Assembly (NCBI RefSeq): GCF_002995795.1
Contig: NZ_PVXN01000004.1
Span: 1-64,000, forward strand
Length of the DNA: 64,000 nucleotides
From: Clostridium thermopalmarium DSM 5974
GTDB lineage: Bacteria; Bacillota; Clostridia; Clostridiales; Clostridiaceae
Reading direction: 5' to 3'
The first letter of the stretch is position 1; the number at the start of each line of letters is the position of its first letter. Both the position numbers and the translations under genes were made by a program. Below the pieces are notes generated by a model. The model ran no database searches. It saw only the letters and a list, made by a program, of their open reading frames with translations, and had not been told where the DNA came from. Of this stretch, positions 61,664 to 64,000 are shown one piece after another.

Positions 61664-62527
61664 CTACCTAAATATTGATAAGATTACAAGATTTACAGTT
61701 CCTAGAATTCCTACTATAATCCATGTTGATTTCAATGCAAACTGCCACTTCACTCTAGCAAAACCATTATCTATGATAATTTCAAGTATATATGCTGCTA
61801 TGCATGGTATAATTGCTAGTAGACGACCTAATGTAGATGAGGTTGCAAAAAACAGATATATAAGAGTAAAAGCTATAATTGTCTCATACCAATGTGTCAC
61901 TTCAATAACAGCTAAATCCCTACCTGAATATTCTGTTGTTATTCCTTTCACTATCTCTTGATGCCCATGATGTGACATACTTAAGTCAAATGGTGACTTT
62001 CTTAATTTAAATGTTAATATATAAAGCATTCCTAAAAATATTCCAGGCAAATAAATTATAGCAGGAGTCTTGTTTGAAATAATATCTCTAACAAAAAAGC
62101 TTTTATCTGCATAATATAACCCTATTCCTGTAAGAAGAACCATAGGCTCATAGGCCATTAGCTGAAGCATTTCTCTTTGTGAACCAATAATACTGTAAGG
62201 AGAATTAGAAGCATATCCGCCTAGTATAAAAAAAGTAGAACTTAGGGTAAGTGAAAATATTGCAATTAGTATATCTCCTCCAACTAGTAAAATCACTGAA
62301 GAAAATATAACAAATATTAAAGCAACATAAACATAAAAGCGATACACTGTATTAACTTCTATTGACTCCTTACCTAAAAGCTTTATAACATCATAAAAAG
62401 GTTGTAATAATGGTGGACCTTGTCTTCCTTGCATCCTTGCTGAAATTATTCTATCAATTCCAGTAATCAGTCCTCCTATAAATGGTGCTATGATAATAAT
62501 GGTCATTATTTTTAAAATCATTATCAT
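61664..62527 (-). CDS. echB: Ech hydrogenase subunit B (NuoH-like membrane subunit)
   Basis: A membrane subunit homologous to NuoH/HycD that links the peripheral arm to the ion channel. The 287 residues have about eight helices, with the diagnostic RIISARMQGRQGPPLLQPFYDVIKLLGKE after helix 1 and KSPFDLSMSHHGHQEIVKG in the middle. The start overlaps the echA stop by 4 bp (ATGA). Confidence 0.96.
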   Translation of the reverse strand: MIMILKIMTIIIIAPFIGGLITGIDRIISARMQGRQGPPLLQPFYDVIKLLGKESIEVNTVYRFYVYVALIFVIFSSVILLVGGDILIAIFSLTLSSTFFILGGYASNSPYSIIGSQREMLQLMAYEPMVLLTGIGLYYADKSFFVRDIISNKTPAIIYLPGIFLGMLYILTFKLRKSPFDLSMSHHGHQEIVKGITTEYSGRDLAVIEVTHWYETIIAFTLIYLFFATSSTLGRLLAIIPCIAAYILEIIIDNGFARVKWQFALKSTWIIVGILGTVNLVILSIFR

Positions 62528-64000
62528 ATTACCATACCTCCAATAATAAGAATAACTCCTAAGCTTAAAATACTAATTGAAATAATATTGCTCCAGAATG
62601 TTAGCTTTGTTCTATTAAATATATCTTCCATATACCAGTTGCAAAGCTCAACTTTACGATTAATTCCTAGAGCACCATTAAAGGATTCATTGTCTCCTAT
62701 GTTTTCTCCACCCATATATATAGGAGCTATCCTACGTTTGTCCTTCTTATGTATAGGGATGAAGCTTATAGGTAATATTATTAACATACTAAGCATTATA
62801 ATCATTATATTTACGTCGCTTGAACTGATAGGTACTGCTATTTCTCCTCGAAACAATGATGATAAATATGGTATAATTACGTATTTAGATATAAATGGAA
62901 AACTAAAGCATGCTAAAGCTACTAATACAGTTTGAATAAAAATAGGTACTTCTTCATCTAAATGGAAAGTATGCTTTATCTGCACTTTTCTATTAGTATT
63001 TGCTACAAGTTTTCCCAGCCACTTTGTCCAATAAAAAAGTGTTGCAGCACTTCCATAAGTAAGTATAAGAACTGTTAATATATTTTTTGAGTCTATGAAT
63101 GCTTTCATGGCCACCCACTTTGATATAAGCATTCCAAAAGGAGCAAGATACATTCCAGCAATTCCAATAATCATATATAAAGAAAGTCTTCTTGACAAGT
63201 ATTTTAACCTGTCCATATCTTCTACATTTCTACTTCCCAATTGATGTTCTGCAGATCCAACTGATAAAAATAATAAAGATTTAGATATAGAATGAAATAT
63301 AACAAGCAGTATAGCAGCCCATAATGACTCCTCAGTGCCTATGCCAGCACAAATTACAATAAGTCCCAAGTTAGCTATGGTTGAGTAGGCTAGAACTTTC
63401 TTACCATCGCTTTGGGTAATAGCTATAAGCGAACCAATAAGAAATGTAACAGCTCCTATTAAAACAATAATTTTCCCAACAACTGTATTTCCTAGTAAAG
63501 GTGAAAGTCTTATTAAAAGATAAACACCTGCTTTTACCATGGTTGCAGAATGAAGTAAAGCTGAAGAAGGTGTTGGAGCTACCATTGCTCCAAGAAGCCA
63601 AGATGAAAATGGAAACTGTGCAGATTTTGTAATAGCAGCAATACACAGAAGAAATACGCTAACAATGGCTACTTTCCCTGGTTTCATTGTAGTAATTACA
63701 GAAAGCTCAAGAGTATTAAGATTCATGCCGATTAATACTATGGCAACAGCAAATGCAAATCCTCCTCCTAAATTTATAGCTAAAGCCCTAAAGGAATTAT
63801 TTTTTGCTTCTTCAGTTTTTGTATATCCAATAAGAAGATAAGAACAAAAGGAAGTTATCTCCCAGAAGAAATACATCCATATTAAATTATTGCTTAAAAC
63901 TAACCCAAACATTGCTGATAAGAAAAGAAATATTACACTGAGAAAAAAATTTTTTCTTTCTTCATACTCCTTATGATGAATATGATACCATTTCATATAA
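62524..64000 (-). CDS. echA: Ech hydrogenase subunit A (NuoL/antiporter-like), 5' end outside the window
   Basis: The ion-translocating antiporter-like subunit. At least 490 residues are visible, with about 12 helices. Key features are the helix-borne Glu in IWMYFFWEITSFCSYLLIGY, the Lys of AAITKSAQFPFSSWLLGAM, the His-containing SALLHSATMVKAGVYLLIRL and the C-terminal amphipathic segment ending in a last helix (WSNIISISILSLGVILIIGG). The reading frame is open to the right edge. The Met at 63996 is internal, since the family has more N-terminal helices. Direction and overlap put it first in echABCDEF. Confidence 0.94.
   Translation of the reverse strand, partial: YMKWYHIHHKEYEERKNFFLSVIFLFLSAMFGLVLSNNLIWMYFFWEITSFCSYLLIGYTKTEEAKNNSFRALAINLGGGFAFAVAIVLIGMNLNTLELSVITTMKPGKVAIVSVFLLCIAAITKSAQFPFSSWLLGAMVAPTPSSALLHSATMVKAGVYLLIRLSPLLGNTVVGKIIVLIGAVTFLIGSLIAITQSDGKKVLAYSTIANLGLIVICAGIGTEESLWAAILLVIFHSISKSLLFLSVGSAEHQLGSRNVEDMDRLKYLSRRLSLYMIIGIAGMYLAPFGMLISKWVAMKAFIDSKNILTVLILTYGSAATLFYWTKWLGKLVANTNRKVQIKHTFHLDEEVPIFIQTVLVALACFSFPFISKYVIIPYLSSLFRGEIAVPISSSDVNIMIIMLSMLIILPISFIPIHKKDKRRIAPIYMGGENIGDNESFNGALGINRKVELCNWYMEDIFNRTKLTFWSNIISISILSLGVILIIGGMVI

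Noticed and set aside
63401-63646. 81-residue minus-strand frame inside echA
   Set aside because: Out-of-frame shadow of a highly conserved membrane protein gene, with no ribosome binding site.

Overview
The window is chromosomal DNA from a low-G+C, endospore-forming anaerobe, most likely a Clostridium sensu stricto species. Signs of this are the A/T-rich base composition, strong GGAGG ribosome binding sites, frequent TTG/GTG starts, T-box leaders on the pheS, thrS and valS synthetase genes, a B. subtilis-like ytxC-thrS-infC-rpmI-rplT-ysgA-pheS-pheT-zapA order, an alpha/beta-type spore protein, YtxC, and an Ech-type energy-converting [NiFe] hydrogenase. The species cannot be fixed from the sequence alone. 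No rRNA, CRISPR array, prophage or insertion sequence was seen.

Layout. 0.25-2.3 kb: a transmembrane chemoreceptor. 2.5-15.5 kb: an accessory stretch with a Cu/Zn superoxide dismutase, exonuclease III, two glycosyltransferases, two Cys-containing proteins of unknown function, a coiled-coil protein, two large proteins with a beta-rich head and a coiled-coil tail, a DNRLRE-domain protein and a stand-alone copy of its C-terminal domain, plus a Se/S-carrier-like protein paired with a NifS-like enzyme. Several of these genes are preceded by matches to the mother-cell sigma-K promoter (AC, 16-17 bp, CATAnnnTA). I read the stretch as a candidate, poorly described spore-surface (coat or exosporium) locus. 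15.5-25.5 kb, all on the minus strand: zapA, pheT, pheS (T-box), an RNA methyltransferase, rplT-rpmI-infC (attenuator leader, AUA start for infC), thrS (T-box) and ytxC. 25.6-27.0 kb: a DUF6873-like protein and a small membrane protein. 27.0-27.8 kb: a six-tRNA operon with two consensus promoters. 27.9-29.9 kb: hslO, a methyltransferase and a spore protein. 30-33 kb: asd-dapA-dapB. 33-39.2 kb: an oligopeptide ABC transporter (oppA, oppBCDF). 39.6-41.7 kb: a PatA-like aminotransferase divergent from dapH. 41.7-48.8 kb: a two-OB-fold SSB-like protein, a PdaB-like deacetylase, a DUF4364 protein, a YVTN beta-propeller, a 3-methyladenine glycosylase, a small Cys-rich hydrophobic protein, an AI-2E family transporter and folC. 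48.9-52 kb: valS with its T-box. 52.1-53.9 kb: a degenerate kinase-like protein and an orphan NMT1/SsuA-type lipoprotein. 53.9-64 kb: one long minus-strand operon echABCDEF-hypABFCDE, cut by the right edge inside echA.

How the genes work together. asd, dapA, dapB, dapH and the PatA-like enzyme cover most of the acetylase route from aspartyl phosphate to diaminopimelate; the deacetylase, dapF and lysA are not in the window. The Ech subunits would couple ferredoxin oxidation, H2 formation and ion pumping, and the Hyp proteins encoded in the same transcript build the NiFe(CN)2CO site. The large subunit already ends at its CxxC motif, so no maturation protease would be needed. The sporulation-linked genes (sigma-K-like units, spore protein, YtxC, PdaB-like deacetylase) are spread through the window, with the densest group at 2.5-15.5 kb.
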